A DNA stretch of 64,000 bases from Linnemannia elongata (GCA_036320915.1 JAXBDG010000015.1:1-64000); one strand, 5' to 3'. Numbered from the stretch's first letter, positions 8,784 to 17,393 are shown. Translations and numbers: made by a program. The notes: generated from the sequence alone by a model not told the origin.

Positions 8784-9279
8784 GGCGACCATCCAAGCAT
8801 AAGATATACAGCATAGACTTTTAAAAAACAAGGAATATACCTTGCGCATTAGCCTCCACTTGTATTTATCACCTGGTTCTAATCTCCAAGTACAAGTTAC
8901 ATGCAGAGCACCTGCACCAAACTTTTATACTCTAGCCTGTCGATGATATTACATTGCGAATAATCTGCTCATGTTTCGTTGCTTCACGTCTTGAATGTCA
9001 GCAATTAGAAATAAATGTTGCTTCATACTCTTGAAGGCTACACACAAGATGTAGACCACCCGTGATCTTTCCCTCCACAGTCCACGATGCCCTCCACTGT
9101 GATAACACGGAGAGCGAACAGAGATTTCGTGTGGACATCATCTAGTCTCAACAGGGATTGCTATAGTATACCTGCTCACCATGACTTGATTCCACCATGA
9201 ATCCTGCTTGTTGATGACCTTGATGTTTTTAAAAGTATACAAGATATGCAATAGTATGAGCTAGCCTAAAATATTCCCC
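8784..9279 (+). repeat. Direct terminal repeat, right copy
   Basis: Identical to 3460-3955. Its inner flank is CTTTACTA before GGCGACC. The TA(G) on the inner side of both copies is what would be expected if one repeat had once inserted alone at a TA(G) site of a circular molecule. Confidence 0.95.
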
Positions 9280-9282
9280 AAT

Positions 9283-10264
9283 GGCAATATGCAAACAGTT
9301 GCTCCCTTGGAAAATGTACAGCCACCATCGACGTAATGCATTTCGCTCGTTCCTGCCATTGTGCTTCGAAAGAACATTTATATGTGCGGCAATCTTGTAG
9401 GAGTGCTTTAACCTCATCCATTTCATCCTGGTATTCCCAGAGGGGTCTCAAAGCCGGACCGTAAAAGGTAAGTTCAACACGAGTATAGCCATACTTCCTG
9501 TATCGTTTGACACGCTGTGAAAATGTGGTTCCCTTCTCCACCAAGTCCTCCATGCGAGAACCAAGACTGTTTCGCACCTCGGCACTCTCCATAACCTGTA
9601 CAAATTTGTTATACACCTTGTATCGGATATTTTTTGCGTCCTCTGCCGTGTTCCTCCATGAAATGCAGTGGTGCCCAACTTTGCGTAGATCATCCACAAC
9701 TTCCATCGTATTGGTTTCTCGAAGGAGTTTCCGCAAGATTGCACGAGTTGTATTGTACTTGCAATCATGGGCGAAATCTATGTCGTGCAATACTATAAAA
9801 CTCTCTTGTAAATGAGGCAAAACATTGGCCAAAATGGGTACCACTTTCTTTGCGCGGGAGTAATCCAGTGACACCTTTATGGCAATATATCCTGGTGTAA
9901 ATACTTTTCCATCAAACGATCTTTTATAGCGTCTAAGCATCTGTTCCGAAAAGTATACATCTTCGTCACACTCTCGTAATTGGCCAGAGTGGGTTAACTT
10001 TACAGACTCAACGACCAACTTTGTATGGTTTAATGCATCACGCAGTTCAGCAACGTACTTTCCAATCGCCGTTCCTTTCGTACTGTCATCGGCGTAATTG
10101 TACAAGCCCCAAAACATCATGGAGTCACAGAATAGCTTAGAAAACTTGGCAAACCCGGTTTGTTCCTCGCTGCCTTCTGGTACGGACTTGAGCGCGCCAA
10201 CATCGGATAGCAAATGTGCTACCTGATTAAACGTAATGTTGATGAGAGACTCGTGCGAGAGCAT
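9283..10264 (-). pseudogene. Element A ORF2, N-terminal part (gene split by insertion)
   Basis: Begins at ATG 10264, preceded by a TATATA-like stretch, and encodes residues 1 to about 327 of ORF2 through FAYCHW. Translation then enters the inserted repeat and stops within a few codons (GIF). It keeps the family signature HDIDFAHDC, IRYKVYNKFVQ and SRxxED...TRVELTFYG. The 3' part is at 2747-3459. If transcribed it could still give a truncated protein containing the putative initiator-like half. Confidence 0.88.
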
Positions 10265-10310
10265 TGGTATATATGATTTGCCTTTGTAGTTGTTAAATCT
10301 GTAATTTAGC

Positions 10311-10319
10311 TTTTAAAAA
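10311..10319. promoter_or_regulatory. TTTTAAAAA boundary motif, element A, between small ORF and ORF2
   Basis: Lies in the 72-bp gap between the small-ORF stop (10337) and the ORF2 start (10264), both on the minus strand. Equivalent to 14343-14352 in element B and 15668-15677 in element C. Confidence 0.5.
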
Positions 10320-10336
10320 CGCCACAATGTGGCCTC

Positions 10337-10603
10337 TCACTTCTTTCTACGCATGTATTCGCCAGCTGCCTTCTCAGTGAGCAATCCATCTTCGCGTATT
10401 TTCTCACGGATGGCCTGATACGATGCTTCAAGTAATTTCTTTATACCGTCAGTGCCGAATGTTGTGGCATCTTGTGGAAAGAGTTTGCGATGGTAATCCA
10501 GGAATTCATCCAAGTAGACAAACATGCACATCTCCAGCTTTTTGTCATAGATAAAATCAGCAACAACATCTTGCTGGCGTGATTTAGTTAAACGTGTTGA
10601 CAT
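10337..10603 (-). CDS. Element A small conserved protein
   Basis: Intact, 88 aa, homologous to the small proteins at 14373 and 15378. Shared pattern: QDVVA(E/D)F near residue 12, then (C)MFVYLDxFLD-x-HR, a central less conserved stretch, and a C-terminal segment GLLTxKAAGEY. Predicted mostly helical; no metal-binding or catalytic motif is visible. It is the promoter-proximal gene of a two-gene unit with ORF2, starting just inside the right TIR. It is kept in all three families despite strong divergence. I do not recognise the family. Confidence 0.75.
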   Translation of the reverse strand: MSTRLTKSRQQDVVADFIYDKKLEMCMFVYLDEFLDYHRKLFPQDATTFGTDGIKKLLEASYQAIREKIREDGLLTEKAAGEYMRRKK

Positions 10604-10624
10604 GATGAATGGGTGAGTGATGAT

Positions 10625-11001
10625 TTATGCAGGACAGCAGTTTAACTATGCATGATAACGTCAATTACACCCTTGATAATGCCTGGTGTGGAACGTTTTT
10701 ACAAGAGTGCGTATGTGTAATGGAAAAGGCTGTAGGTGGGGGTCAGACCATCGGCCGTTCTGAAACTACACCCCCCCTTTACGCCTTGATTTAACTAGCG
10801 TGAACAAATGTAAACATGTCAGCACTCTTTCGTTACCATTTCTTTTTCCATTACAACTGGACATTATGGTCTATTATGGATGTCTACCTTTTATTCCTAC
10901 AGTCTTTTTAAAATCTACAACCCTTTGTATCACCACCAGTTCATACAACATCTGTGGATATTTAATGGGTTATACGACCATTTGGACCCTGGACGATTCC
11001 C
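10625..11001 (-). repeat. Right TIR of element A
   Basis: Inverted copy of 1053-1428. Its G-tract/C-tract motif is at about 10738-10777. The outer end CGATTCCC is followed by the CGT target duplication. Confidence 0.92.
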
Positions 11002-11004
11002 CGT

Positions 11005-11328
11005 GTATAATATCAGGCAACTTTTAAAAACCATGGATACAGGAGGCAGAGGATTTGTATAGATGGTAGTGGTGGGTAAGAGGAGGTGGATAATATGGGT
11101 GGTGGTGCAAAGGATAGGCAAATGGTGGTTTGGGGGGGGGGGGGGGGGTGTAGTTTTCCACTGGCCGATGCTTACACCCCCCCTTTGGTCCATTCGAGGT
11201 GTATTTGGAGATGTCTCCTGGCTATGCAGTGCAGTCTCTGAGCACCTCCCCTGACATGTATTGGAACTAGCTTTTGCTGGTATCATAGGCCCATCTTGAA
11301 TGGTCTGGGTATGGCAGGTTGTGGAGGC
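11005..11328 (+). repeat. Left TIR of element B (inner part; outer 55 bp at 998-1052)
   Basis: Inverse of about 14665-14997, including the TTTTAAAAACC near 11020, a G17 run at 11132-11148, TGTAGTTTTCCACTGGCCGATG and a C7 run at 11177-11183. Similarity fades gradually after 11300. The outer part is separated by element A. Confidence 0.9.
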
Positions 11329-11346
11329 CTTCCTTCAACATACCCA

Positions 11347-12552
11347 ATGTCCGAGCCCAAAATCCCAAAGAAGCTCAACGCCTGCTTGAATGCAATACTC
11401 GCGGAGGAGTGGGGTTTTCTTGACAATCCATGGCCATTGTACCCTACCACCAGAAAGTTCCACCGATCCGAGCTCAAGCCAATTAACAACATGCACCACA
11501 TGAAGGAGGAGGTCATAGGCAAGATAGGAGCCATTGGTGTGTTCTTCTTTCTCACAACCCTTTGGAACAAGGTGTATTTCCCAGGTCCATACAAAGCAGT
11601 GGAGAAAGGTATTGCCCTCCTGTACTATCTTGTTTCAGGCGATTCTATGGAGGCCATGTCTGTGTTTTTGCCTAGGTCTAGCTTCTATGAGATCTACAGA
11701 ACTTTCTTCAAGACCGAGAAGAGGCTGTTTGAGAAGGAGATGACGAGATGTTTTGCCAACATGTTTTCCACACCTGAAATCCGCATGAGGTCTGCCGTAT
11801 GGACTAACCCACGGATGTTCAGGCATATTACCCTGCTGCTGGATGGTCATGATACCCGGGCAACATATCGCGAAACCAAGGCCAAGATGTACTCATACAA
11901 GCTTAAGAAGTCTGGCCTCAGGACCCAGGTGTGCATAGACATCAACCACATGGTACTCTTTGTCTCCAAGTCCGCTCCATGTAAAGACAACAACGACGGC
12001 AGCATGATGGTAGAAATGGGCCTGGCAAACAAGATCCATGAGATGGACTGTGTAGGTGTTGATGGCGGATATACACAGCATATCCCTACCCTGCTTGAAC
12101 GTGAGGACTCTCTGGATGTAAGGAACTTTTGCTTCCCTATCCGCAAGAAACCGGGACAGGACTTGGACGAGCATGAGGCCTTATTTAACTCCGAGTTCGC
12201 TGGCTTCAGGTCCATGATCGAGGCCACATTTGGGGATCTTGGGCGTACATTTAGAAAGTTCAACAACAAGGAGTCCATACGTACTACAGACAAGAAGGAG
12301 GTTAACATGATGATGCGCCTATGTTTCCTGCTGATGAATGTCCGTAATATGTCCAATTCTCTTAACCTTGAGGTACAACCCCACCATATGGCATGGGCGG
12401 AGGATGGGTTTGACTATCCACGTAAGCAGTCTGTCTTGGTGCAGTCCCAGGTAGCCACGGTGCAAAACAGGCTGGAGAGCGGTGCAGAGCTGTTGCGACT
12501 ACAGGAAGAATTCCTTGGGATGGATCTGTCAGATGAGGATGAGATGATCTGA
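11347..12552 (+). CDS. Element B transposase (PIF/Harbinger/IS5-like DDE), intact
   Basis: Intronless, 401 aa from ATG 11347; the homologues also begin within a few residues of this point, and an earlier in-frame ATG at 11296 lies in the TIR. Residues 108-121 (LPRSSFYEIYRTFF) look like a helix-turn-helix. Putative triad: Asp166 (LLLDGHDT), Asp239 (GVDGGYTQ) and Glu292 (SMIEATFGDLGR); SYKLKKSGLRTQV lies at 183-195. The family acts by cut-and-paste with 3-bp duplications. Convergent with ORF2, with two T5A5 palindromes in the 76-bp gap. This is the cleanest copy in the window, being uninterrupted and with all triad positions present. Confidence 0.88.
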   Translation: MSEPKIPKKLNACLNAILAEEWGFLDNPWPLYPTTRKFHRSELKPINNMHHMKEEVIGKIGAIGVFFFLTTLWNKVYFPGPYKAVEKGIALLYYLVSGDSMEAMSVFLPRSSFYEIYRTFFKTEKRLFEKEMTRCFANMFSTPEIRMRSAVWTNPRMFRHITLLLDGHDTRATYRETKAKMYSYKLKKSGLRTQVCIDINHMVLFVSKSAPCKDNNDGSMMVEMGLANKIHEMDCVGVDGGYTQHIPTLLEREDSLDVRNFCFPIRKKPGQDLDEHEALFNSEFAGFRSMIEATFGDLGRTFRKFNNKESIRTTDKKEVNMMMRLCFLLMNVRNMSNSLNLEVQPHHMAWAEDGFDYPRKQSVLVQSQVATVQNRLESGAELLRLQEEFLGMDLSDEDEMI

Positions 12553-12558
12553 GCCAAG

Positions 12559-12607
12559 TTTTTAAAAACCTGTGCCATGCTACGACCTACGTCCAAGTTT
12601 TTAAAAA
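12559..12607. promoter_or_regulatory. Duplicated TTTTTAAAAA motif between convergent genes of element B
   Basis: Two palindromes at 12559-12568 and 12598-12607 are part of a 39-bp imperfect tandem repeat (AAGTTTTTAAAAACCT, then a TGCCATGCTAC-like tail). Element C has the same doubled arrangement in the same place. Confidence 0.5.
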
Positions 12608-12628
12608 CCTATGCCACGCTACCACCAT

Positions 12629-14320
12629 CTAAGTCCTCACCAAGACGCACTTCACGACAGACATACCTCTGATTTTAACCTTTCTCTCTGCCAAAAACCT
12701 CATCTTGGGGATTTTGTGGATGAGAACCCCGCCATGGTTTCCTCTGTATTGGCCTCTCCATCTTTCCCAGATGCCTTCAAGGGACTTTCCAGCCTTGACC
12801 TTGAGGCCACATTCGGTGACCAAATGCCAGTAGCTGTTTCCCCGGAAATCTGCCAACCCTGCGGCAACAACGGTATATTCTGTGCCTGGGACAAGGATGT
12901 TGTAATCGGCGGTAAACAAGGTGGAGTGTGGCTTCTTCATCCACCGGACATATCCCTCATGGCTATCGGATGTAGGCTTCTCAACAAGGACTGCTAATGG
13001 CCTGCTCTTCTTGCTATGCTTCTTCTCGGGCCATCTGATGGAGATATTCTTATGCTCCACAATGCCAACCTCAGAGAACTCGTAGACAAGTCCCTCACAG
13101 GTGTCTCGAGAGGGAAACATGCCTTTGGTCTTGCCAGCCACCAATGTCATGGCTGTGCATCCAGATTCCCTCTCGTAGACCTTCTCGCTGATAATCTCCA
13201 CCACTCTAGCGTCATCCACCTTGACCTTGATGTAATGGATAGGCCTGTCGTTGAAAGAGTAGTTGGCCAGCAGCAGGGGAACAAGTTTGGATCCAACGTT
13301 CTTCCACATGTATCCATACTTTTTGGAGGTCACCGAGTTCCACCAATGGCAGTAGGCAAAGACCTTCTTTGCAGGTATATGCACTGCGACCATGGACTCT
13401 ATGTAGTTGGCCCTTTCTTTCCACATCTCCTCATAGCTGTAGTCATAGACACGACAAGTGCTCAGCAGGGCCCTTGCATCATCCAAGTGGGCCAGGTACT
13501 CGTCCAAAGACAACAAGGTACTACCATAGAATGTCAGCTCCAGACGGGACATCCCATGGTCCTTGTGGCGAAGCAGCCTTGCCATGAATCTTTCGTCATC
13601 ATCAGCTACAAGACCCTCCATCCTTGACCCAAGACTCTTACGAACCTCAGCGCTCTCTAGGATCTGTACAAACTTGTTGTAGACCTTGTAGCGGATGTTC
13701 TTGGTGTCATCTGAACTGCCCATCCAGGAGATACAATGGTCACCCACACGACTACGGTCCTTGATGACCTTGGTGATACCATTCCGCAACAGATGTTGCT
13801 CAACAAGACGACGTTCTGTGACATATCGGCAGTCGCGGGTCATGTCTATGTCATGAAGTACCATATGCTTGCTTCTGAGGGTCTCCAGCATGGGTGACAA
13901 TGCCAACACAGCCCTCTTTGCTCGGCACTGTTTCAGGGACATCTTAATGGCAATGTACCCCATGTGGAGGGACTGTCCAGCAAACTCTGCGGCGTACGCT
14001 TCCTTCATGTCCTCTGAGAAATACTCCTCGCCGACATTTGTATCCGTAGTAACCATCTTAATAGAGTCACAGGGCAAGGAGTGCCTACTACAAAGCTCAC
14101 GCAACTCTGCCATGTACTTCCCAATGGTTACTCCCTTGGTGTCCTCAGACAAGGTATTGTAGAGTCCCCACATAACCAAGCTGTCGCAAAACATCTTGGA
14201 AAACTTTGCAAAGCCCTGTCTACTCTCTCTGCGGGAACAGGACTGCCTACCAAAGTCAGCCAAATTACCGCTGTACTTCTTAAAAACCTCGTTGATAATG
14301 GACTCGTTTGATCTTGTCAT
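12629..14320 (-). CDS. Element B ORF2, intact; possible rolling-circle initiator-like protein
   Basis: Intronless, 563 aa from ATG 14320 (MTRSNES, aligning with MSRSKES in element C; a longer frame from 14356 runs through the T5A5 motif and is less likely). N-terminal residues 1-150 are helical. Residues 156-164 are HDIDMTRDC. Residues 193-216 contain GDHCISW, GSSDD and IRYKVYNK. Residues 227-239 contain VRKSLGSRMEGLV and 258-265 SRLELTFY. The order D-x-D, G-S, Y-x-K, R-x-E resembles plasmid/phage replication initiators of the Rep_trans/CRI type; this is pattern resemblance only. A second conserved half (321-563) starts at FAYCHWWNS and is rich in aromatic residues; function unknown. Co-directional with the small ORF. 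Confidence 0.75.
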   Translation of the reverse strand: MTRSNESIINEVFKKYSGNLADFGRQSCSRRESRQGFAKFSKMFCDSLVMWGLYNTLSEDTKGVTIGKYMAELRELCSRHSLPCDSIKMVTTDTNVGEEYFSEDMKEAYAAEFAGQSLHMGYIAIKMSLKQCRAKRAVLALSPMLETLRSKHMVLHDIDMTRDCRYVTERRLVEQHLLRNGITKVIKDRSRVGDHCISWMGSSDDTKNIRYKVYNKFVQILESAEVRKSLGSRMEGLVADDDERFMARLLRHKDHGMSRLELTFYGSTLLSLDEYLAHLDDARALLSTCRVYDYSYEEMWKERANYIESMVAVHIPAKKVFAYCHWWNSVTSKKYGYMWKNVGSKLVPLLLANYSFNDRPIHYIKVKVDDARVVEIISEKVYERESGCTAMTLVAGKTKGMFPSRDTCEGLVYEFSEVGIVEHKNISIRWPEKKHSKKSRPLAVLVEKPTSDSHEGYVRWMKKPHSTLFTADYNILVPGTEYTVVAAGLADFRGNSYWHLVTECGLKVKAGKSLEGIWERWRGQYRGNHGGVLIHKIPKMRFLAERKVKIRGMSVVKCVLVRT

Positions 14321-14342
14321 GGTTGAAGTGTGTTTGGGCAAA

Positions 14343-14352
14343 TTTTTAAAAA
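14343..14352. promoter_or_regulatory. TTTTTAAAAA boundary motif, element B, upstream of ORF2
   Basis: Perfect palindrome in the gap between the small-ORF stop at 14373 and the ORF2 start at 14320. It could end one transcript, start the next, or both. Confidence 0.5.
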
Positions 14353-14372
14353 CCACTCAAGCCAACCATGGC

Positions 14373-14642
14373 TCACTGGGATCGTTTCATCACATACTCA
14401 CCAGCTGCCTTATTTGTAAGAAGTCCGTGTTTTAGGAGCTCTAGGCGGATACCTTTGTAAACCTGCTCTAACATCTCATACATAGCATAGGGATCCCATC
14501 TGTCCACAAGGTCAGGATACTTAGCGCGATGGGTATCGAGGAATGCATCGAGGTAAACAAACATACAGTACTCAAGACGATGATCATCTACAAATTCGGC
14601 GACAACATCCTGCTGGAAAGACTTTTCATGAGAAACAGGCAT
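14373..14642 (-). CDS. Element B small conserved protein, intact
   Basis: 89 aa from ATG 14642, chosen because the copy in element C also starts MP and aligns from there; the longer frame from 14684 extends into the TIR. Shared features: QQDVVAEF, MFVYLDAFLDTHR, YKGIRLELLKHGLLT and AAGEY. Helical, near neutral, no cysteine cluster. First gene of the small-ORF/ORF2 pair. Family not recognised; conservation in three diverged elements implies it is needed for the element's life cycle. Confidence 0.75.
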   Translation of the reverse strand: MPVSHEKSFQQDVVAEFVDDHRLEYCMFVYLDAFLDTHRAKYPDLVDRWDPYAMYEMLEQVYKGIRLELLKHGLLTNKAAGEYVMKRSQ

Positions 14643-14664
14643 GATGATATATTGGGTACCAGTG

Positions 14665-15044
14665 CGACGTCCACAACCCGCCAACGCAGAGCATTCAAGA
14701 TGGGCCTATGATACCAGCAAAAGCGGGTTCCAATACATGTCAGGGGAGGTGCTCAGAGACTGCACTGCATAGCCAAGAGACATCTCCAAATACACCTCGA
14801 ATGGACCAAAGGGGGGGTGTAAGCATCGGCCAGTGGAAAACTACACCCCCCCCCCCCCCCCCAAACCACCATTTGCCTATCCTTTGCACCACCACCCATA
14901 TTATCCACCTCCTCTTACCCACCACTACCATCTATACAAATCCTCTGCCTCCTGTATCCATGGTTTTTAAAAGTTGCCTGATATTATACACGATCGACCA
15001 CTCCTATGGTGCTTCCTCATGTATTAGGGATGTGGACGATTGCC
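14665..15044 (-). repeat. Right TIR of element B
   Basis: Inverse of 998-1052 plus 11005-11328. Contains G7 at 14811-14817, CATCGGCCAGTGGAAAACTA, a C17 run at 14846-14862, and GGTTTTTAAAAG near 14965. It carries the uninterrupted form of the element A target (ATTATACACGATC). Confidence 0.9.
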
Positions 15045-15046
15045 TA

Positions 15047-15358
15047 GGGAGTCATCCGGGTCCAGTGTAGAGAGGCTTTACATGATGTGTGAGAGTATGG
15101 TGCATAGATGAGCCTATGTTTTAAAAGGGTGGTACCGGGGATGGATGAGTCCAGGATAGAGGGGAGCGTACAGTAGATCTGAGTAAAAGAAGAAGGCTAT
15201 GGGAGGTTGTGCTGCATGAAAGACCTCGAGGGGGGGGTTGTAGCTTTACTCTGGCTGATGCCCTCGACCCCCCTTTGGCGTTATCCATTGCCGATGACCT
15301 ATGGTATATGCGTGATGTACAGGTAAGGAATGACAAATCAGCGGTATGGTAGACAAGG
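15047..15358 (+). repeat. Left TIR of element C
   Basis: Inverse of about 18738-18940 joined to 19274-19377. Contains GTTTTAAAAGGG near 15119, G8 at 15230-15237, TTGTAGCTTTACTCTGGCTG and C7 at 15268-15274. Confidence 0.9.
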
Positions 15359-15377
15359 TGCCCCAAAGACAACAACA

Positions 15378-15662
15378 ATGCCTATTCCACTTACACAGAA
15401 ATCTTTGAAACAGGATGTCGTCGCGGAATTTATCACGGACCATCGCTTAGAGACCTGTATGTATGTGTACCTTGATGCATTCATGGATATTCACCGCGCT
15501 AACACACCTCCTGACTTTGGGGAAACCTGGTGTCCACATATTATCTACTCGATGCTGGAAAAGGTATACAAGGGTATCCGACGTGAACTCTCTGAGAAAG
15601 GACTGTTGACCAACGAAGCTGCTGGTGAGTACCTTATGCGCACTGAGCCAAAGGCCACCTAA
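15378..15662 (+). CDS. Element C small conserved protein
   Basis: 94 aa from ATG 15378 (MPIPLTQKSLKQDVVAEF), just inside the TIR; the upstream in-frame ATG at 15330 lies within the TIR. Pattern as in elements A and B: QDVVAEF, MYVYLDAFMDIHR, YKGIRRELSEKGLLT, EAAGEYLM. Reads without a break although its partner genes are damaged, so damage is recent or this protein acts separately. Thirty-four bases before ORF2, with TTTTTAAAAA between. Confidence 0.75.
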   Translation: MPIPLTQKSLKQDVVAEFITDHRLETCMYVYLDAFMDIHRANTPPDFGETWCPHIIYSMLEKVYKGIRRELSEKGLLTNEAAGEYLMRTEPKAT

Positions 15663-15667
15663 GGGAG

Positions 15668-15677
15668 TTTTTAAAAA
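15668..15677. promoter_or_regulatory. TTTTTAAAAA boundary motif, element C, between small ORF and ORF2
   Basis: Perfect palindrome filling a third of the 34-bp gap between a stop codon and the next start. Confidence 0.5.
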
Positions 15678-15696
15678 GCAAGAATCTATTAACAAC

Positions 15697-17393
15697 ATGT
15701 CACGATCAAAGGAGTCTATAATCAACGAGATCCTCAATAAGTACACTCAGAACCTTGCCGACGTTGGCCAATGTGTACATCCCCTTGGTCGTCTTGGAGC
15801 TACCAAACGCAAGGGGTTCACACGGTACTCCAAGATGTTCTGTGACAGTATGGTCTTTTGGGCTCCGGTCAACTCTGCCGATGAAAAGGGCAAGGGTAAG
15901 TCCATTGGCAAATATATGGCTGACTTACGTGAGGCATTTGGCAAGGCGGATCTACCGTACGATTCCATCAAGTCGTTGCATAGTGGCACTCTGCTGGACC
16001 ATGAGTATATCCCAGCTGACATCCAAACCGCACATGCACAAGAGAACAGCAATGGACCATACGCTGCCGGATTTGTCTCTATCAAGGTGTCTCTCTACCA
16101 CTGCCGTGCCAAAAAGGTGATAGTGGCCATGGCTTCCATCCTGCCTGTCCTCCGGAAGCGGTACCTTGTCCTGCATGACATCGACATGACCCATGACTGC
16201 AGGTATGTATCAACCCGGACCTATTTGGAGAGGCACTTGAAGGCTAAGGGCATTTCAACGATAGTCAACGATCGCGGACGTGTGGGTGACCATTGTGTGA
16301 ACTGGTTTGCTCCTGCAGACAATGCCCAAAAATAAGGTACAAGGTCTATAACAAGCTGGTCCAGATGCTCGAAAGCGCGGATGTGCGAAAGAGTCTCGGC
16401 TCAAGGATGGAGGATATAGTTGCCAATCCAGATGAGAAGTTCACCAGGACTCTATTGCGCCATAGGGATCATGGCCTTTCACGGCTAGAGTTAACCTTTT
16501 ATGGCTCAAGGCTGCACTCTCTGGCAGTCTACCGAGATAGGATGGATGATGCGCGTAGGCTTTTGGACGGCTGCACCACCTTCGACTACAGCTATGAGCA
16601 ACAGTGGATAGAACGTGCTGAGCTTATAAAGGCCATGGTTGCAGTGTATATCCCTGGAAGCAAGGTCTTTGCATACTGCCACTGGTGGAACTCCACAACC
16701 GGCAAGAAGTACGGCCATATGTGGTCCAAGGTTTCAGCACCGCTTGCCATGCATCTGGTTGCCAACTACTCGTTCAACGACCGTCCCATCTACTATGTGG
16801 AGGCCAAAGTTAGCGAGAATGGTACAGTGGAGGTCACCAAGGAGAAGATCTACGAGAGAGAGCCGGGCTGCAAGGCCAAAACGTTGGTACCAGGTGGTTC
16901 CAAGGGTATGTTCCCCTCATACGCACTGTTCGACCGCGAAGTATATAAGTTTGCCGACATGGGTATTGTACCTGTGGATAACATCCGCATTAGATGGCCA
17001 AAGAGGCGACACCACAAGGAGAGTGCACCATTAGCTGTCCTTGTGGAGCACAGACCTGATGATGGGCAGTATGTTAAGTATATGCGGAATATGCACTCGT
17101 CTACCTTTGGAAGCGGCTGCAATGTCCTTGAGCCAGGTCGCATATATGCCATTGCAGCAGCAGGCCTAAAGGAGTTTCGTGGGACTTTGTACTGGCATAT
17201 AATTATGGACTGTGGGACCTGAGTTAGAGCCGGCAAGTCCCTCTGTGACCTGTGGGAAAGGTGGCGGGGAAAATATAGGGGAAGGAATGGCCAAGTAAGA
17301 ATCCACCATGTGCCAAAGATGACCTTCCTTGCAGAACGCATAGTCCGCTCCAAAGGCACGAACGACATGAAGTGTAAGCTGGTCCAGGAGTAA
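15697..17393 (+). pseudogene. Element C ORF2, broken by a frameshift and a nonsense codon
   Basis: Starts MSRSKESIINE and is homologous throughout to the intact 563-aa copy. The signature is preserved: HDIDMTHDC, GDHC, IRYKVYNK, VRKSLGSRMED, SRLELTFYG, FAYCHWWNS. The reading frame shifts at the A5 run 16328-16332, one base short of what the homologues require. A TGA at 17220-17222 stands where they have Leu in CGLKV. The homologous protein end is at 17393. No intron explains either lesion. The two lesions are small, so inactivation is probably recent. Confidence 0.88.

Larger units (their letters stand above)
3460..9279. mobile_element. 5,820-bp element with 496-bp direct terminal repeats, inserted in ORF2 of element A
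   Basis: Bounded by identical direct repeats at 3460-3955 and 8784-9279 and flanked by AAT at 3457-3459 and 9280-9282. The 3-bp duplication and GG...CCCC ends resemble the TIR elements here, but no long inverted repeat is visible. Contents: three iterons, a zinc-ribbon/coiled-coil gene (-), a DDE transposase (+) and a Cys/His-repeat gene (+). No reverse transcriptase, integrase core or primer-binding site is seen, so it is not an LTR retrotransposon. It may be a direct-repeat transposon or an integrated circle. Perfect repeat identity suggests a recent event. Confidence 0.88.
1053..11001. mobile_element. Element A: TIR DNA transposon interrupted by a 5.8-kb element
   Basis: The ends are GGGAATCGTCCAGGG at 1053 and CCCTGGACGATTCCC ending at 11001. 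The flanking CGT at 1050-1052 and 11002-11004 is a 3-bp target duplication. Uninterrupted copies of the same host site occur near 776-795 and, inverted, near 14987-15000, so the insertion point is certain. Without the nested element (3460-9279 plus 3 bp) it is about 4.1 kb. It encodes a transposase (+), an ORF2 (-) broken by the insertion, and a small ORF (-). Confidence 0.92.
998..15044. mobile_element. Element B: TIR DNA transposon with three intact ORFs, hosting element A in its left TIR
   Basis: The ends are GGCAATCGTCC at 998 and its inverse ending at 15044. The left TIR is split by element A at 1053-11004 and resumes at 11005. Without the insertion the element is about 4.1 kb. It carries a transposase (+), ORF2 (-) and a small ORF (-). 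All three read without breaks, so this copy may have been active recently. The immediate flanks are CTA on the left and TAG on the right, so only TA is shared; a 3-bp duplication is not demonstrated for this copy. Family inference: PIF/Harbinger/IS5-like from the transposase fold and the GG-starting TIRs. Confidence 0.85.

Noticed and set aside
8249..8800. Repeated hydrophobic protein on the minus strand (EECGIVIILAIIAIRLF units)
   Set aside because: Antisense of the 102-bp coding minisatellite, with the sense frame long and intact.
3460..9279. LTR retrotransposon
   Set aside because: The identical direct repeats suggested it, but no reverse transcriptase, RNase H, integrase or Gag frame exists, the repeats do not begin TG and end CA, and the encoded enzyme is a DDE transposase of the Harbinger/IS5 type.
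3460..9279. Endogenous giant-virus fragment
   Set aside because: Compact intronless genes and Cys-rich proteins fit, but no capsid, packaging ATPase or DNA polymerase is present, and the target duplication and transposase explain the unit better.
13016..13627. 203-aa plus-strand frame antisense to ORF2
   Set aside because: Similar frames at 19705-20223 arise only because the ORF2 copies are homologous; the sense frame is the conserved one.
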